Assembly: GCA_910579395.1 (NCBI GenBank)
Contig: CAJTUC010000055.1
Coordinates: 1-15,840 of the forward strand
Length of the DNA: 15,840 nucleotides
Direction: 5' to 3'
DNA from: an uncultured Lachnospiraceae bacterium
GTDB taxonomy: Bacteria; Bacillota; Clostridia; Lachnospirales; Lachnospiraceae
In this document: positions 15,528 to 15,840 of the stretch, piece after piece
How the letters are laid out: each line of letters opens with the position of its first letter
Position numbering within the stretch: the first letter of the stretch is position 1
Notes under the pieces: model-generated
Told to the model about the DNA's origin: nothing
Database searches by the model: none
Seen by the model: the letters and a program-made list of their open reading frames with translations, nothing else
Translations under genes and position numbers: made by a program

Positions 15528-15649
15528 ATGAATACCGTTGTAAATGACTGGGAGCGAATCGGGATTATGAAATGACGGTGATCATGTCCTGCTTTGATCA
15601 GGCGGCATATGACAGGTATCAAAGTTTTATGGATAGCTGGCAAGGATAA
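15528..15649 (+). pseudogene. Small (~40-residue) gene broken by a one-base frameshift
   Basis: A strong AGGAGG lies 8 bases before ATG 15528, but that frame ends after 15 residues (MNTVVNDWERIGIMK). The next frame continues as RDYEMTVIMSCFDQAAYDRY up to TAA at 15649. Adding a single G in the GGGAGCG at about 15550-15556 would give one continuous 40-residue acidic, aromatic-rich protein. I do not recognise a family. Alternatively the downstream 25-residue frame from ATG 15572, overlapping the first stop as ATGA, could be separately translated. It follows the oxidase by 12 bases and precedes a terminator, so it would be in that operon. A sequencing error is also possible. Confidence 0.4.
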
Positions 15650-15673
15650 GGCGTTGTATGAGCAAGACCGCAG

Positions 15674-15711
15674 GCCGGGAATCTCAAATCAGGTTCCCGG
15701 CTCTGTTTTTG
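15674..15711 (+). terminator. Intrinsic terminator of the Na/Pi-oxidase unit
   Basis: GCCGGGAA (15674-15681) pairs perfectly with TTCCCGGC (15694-15701), loop of 12 bases, and TCTGTTTTT follows. It closes the plus-strand unit. Confidence 0.85.
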
Positions 15712-15729
15712 TCCTGAAACGCCAATGCT

Positions 15730-15758
15730 TTGCACTAGTGTACTGTATCATTGATATT
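15730..15758 (+). promoter_or_regulatory. Possible promoter at the right edge
   Basis: TTGCAC and GATATT stand exactly 17 bases apart, matching -35 and -10 boxes at 3 and 4 of 6 positions. It lies between the terminator and an edge-running reading frame, where a promoter would be expected. Weak by itself. Confidence 0.35.
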
Positions 15759-15764
15759 TAGCAT

Positions 15765-15794
15765 ATCTGTCACCTCTGTTATGAGGTGACAGAT
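15765..15794 (+). promoter_or_regulatory. 12-bp perfect hairpin covering a ribosome site and start codon
   Basis: ATCTGTCACCTC (15765-15776) and GAGGTGACAGAT (15783-15794) are exact reverse complements around the six-base loop TGTTAT. The right arm contains GAGGTG, a good Shine-Dalgarno, and the first two bases of ATG 15793. No T-run follows. It may mask translation as an RNA hairpin or act as an operator just after the promoter. Confidence 0.55.
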
Positions 15795-15840
15795 GAAATT
15801 ACCGGATAAAGTGATATCAGCTTTTCTCTGGCATCTCCCG
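15793..15840 (+). CDS. Start of an unidentified gene, cut by the window edge
   Basis: Sixteen open codons from ATG 15793 to the window end, translating to MKLPDKVISAFLWHLP. GAGGTG lies 4 bases before the ATG. This is too little to identify, and the spacing is short. It is supported mainly by its place behind a terminator, a possible promoter and a hairpin. Confidence 0.3.
   Translation, partial: MKLPDKVISAFLWHLP

Noticed and set aside
1..15840. CRISPR array, tRNA, rRNA, transposase or integrase
   Set aside because: No regularly spaced long repeats, no cloverleaf or rRNA-like sequence, and no open frame with recombinase motifs was seen on either strand.

Overview
The window reads as a chromosomal stretch of a Gram-positive anaerobe of the Clostridia, most likely a Lachnospiraceae-type Bacillota. 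The basis is strong GGAGG-type ribosome binding sites, extended -10 (TGnTATAAT) promoters, intermediate GC with AT-rich spacers, and the gene set itself: a GPH-type sugar symporter, an Na/Pi transporter with a PhoU tail, a dCache chemoreceptor, a short AraC regulator and a second-type ClpP. The taxon is an inference from style and homologue resemblance, not from a marker gene.

Layout. (1) Positions 1-459 hold no convincing gene but are rich in short repeats, an intrinsic terminator and a near-perfect extended -10 promoter. (2) Positions 460-3659 carry a two-gene unit: an AbiH-family abortive-infection protein and a 658-residue protein made almost entirely of about 17 Sel1 repeats. This is the best candidate for an accessory, possibly antiphage, module. 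(3) Positions 3782-4634 carry a short AraC-type DNA-binding protein whose stop codon overlaps the start of a clpP relic. The relic has a 2-base frameshift and an internal deletion that removes the catalytic Ser and His. (4) Positions 4764-6867 carry a 13-14-helix membrane protein and a membrane-anchored SH3b protein, closed by a strong terminator. (5) Positions 7014-9461 carry a GPH/MelB-type symporter and a lysophospholipase-like alpha/beta hydrolase. (6) On the minus strand, positions 12262 down to 9425 carry a methyl-accepting chemotaxis protein, a tiny membrane protein and a low-molecular-weight tyrosine phosphatase; the last overlaps the 3' end of the hydrolase convergently. (7) Positions 12652-15515 carry an Na/Pi cotransporter with PhoU-like domain and an FMN-dependent alpha-hydroxy-acid oxidising enzyme with a Cys-rich N-terminus. 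They are followed by the remnants of a 40-residue small gene, a terminator, and a new promoter/hairpin/start that runs off the right edge.

How it fits together. Most units look like independent housekeeping or niche genes: phosphate uptake, sugar uptake, signalling and cell envelope. The exception is the left third, where an AbiH protein, a Sel1-repeat partner and a decayed clpP lie together. That mixture of a likely defence gene with decaying neighbours is typical of a variable chromosomal site. No transposase, integrase, tRNA, rRNA or CRISPR array is visible.
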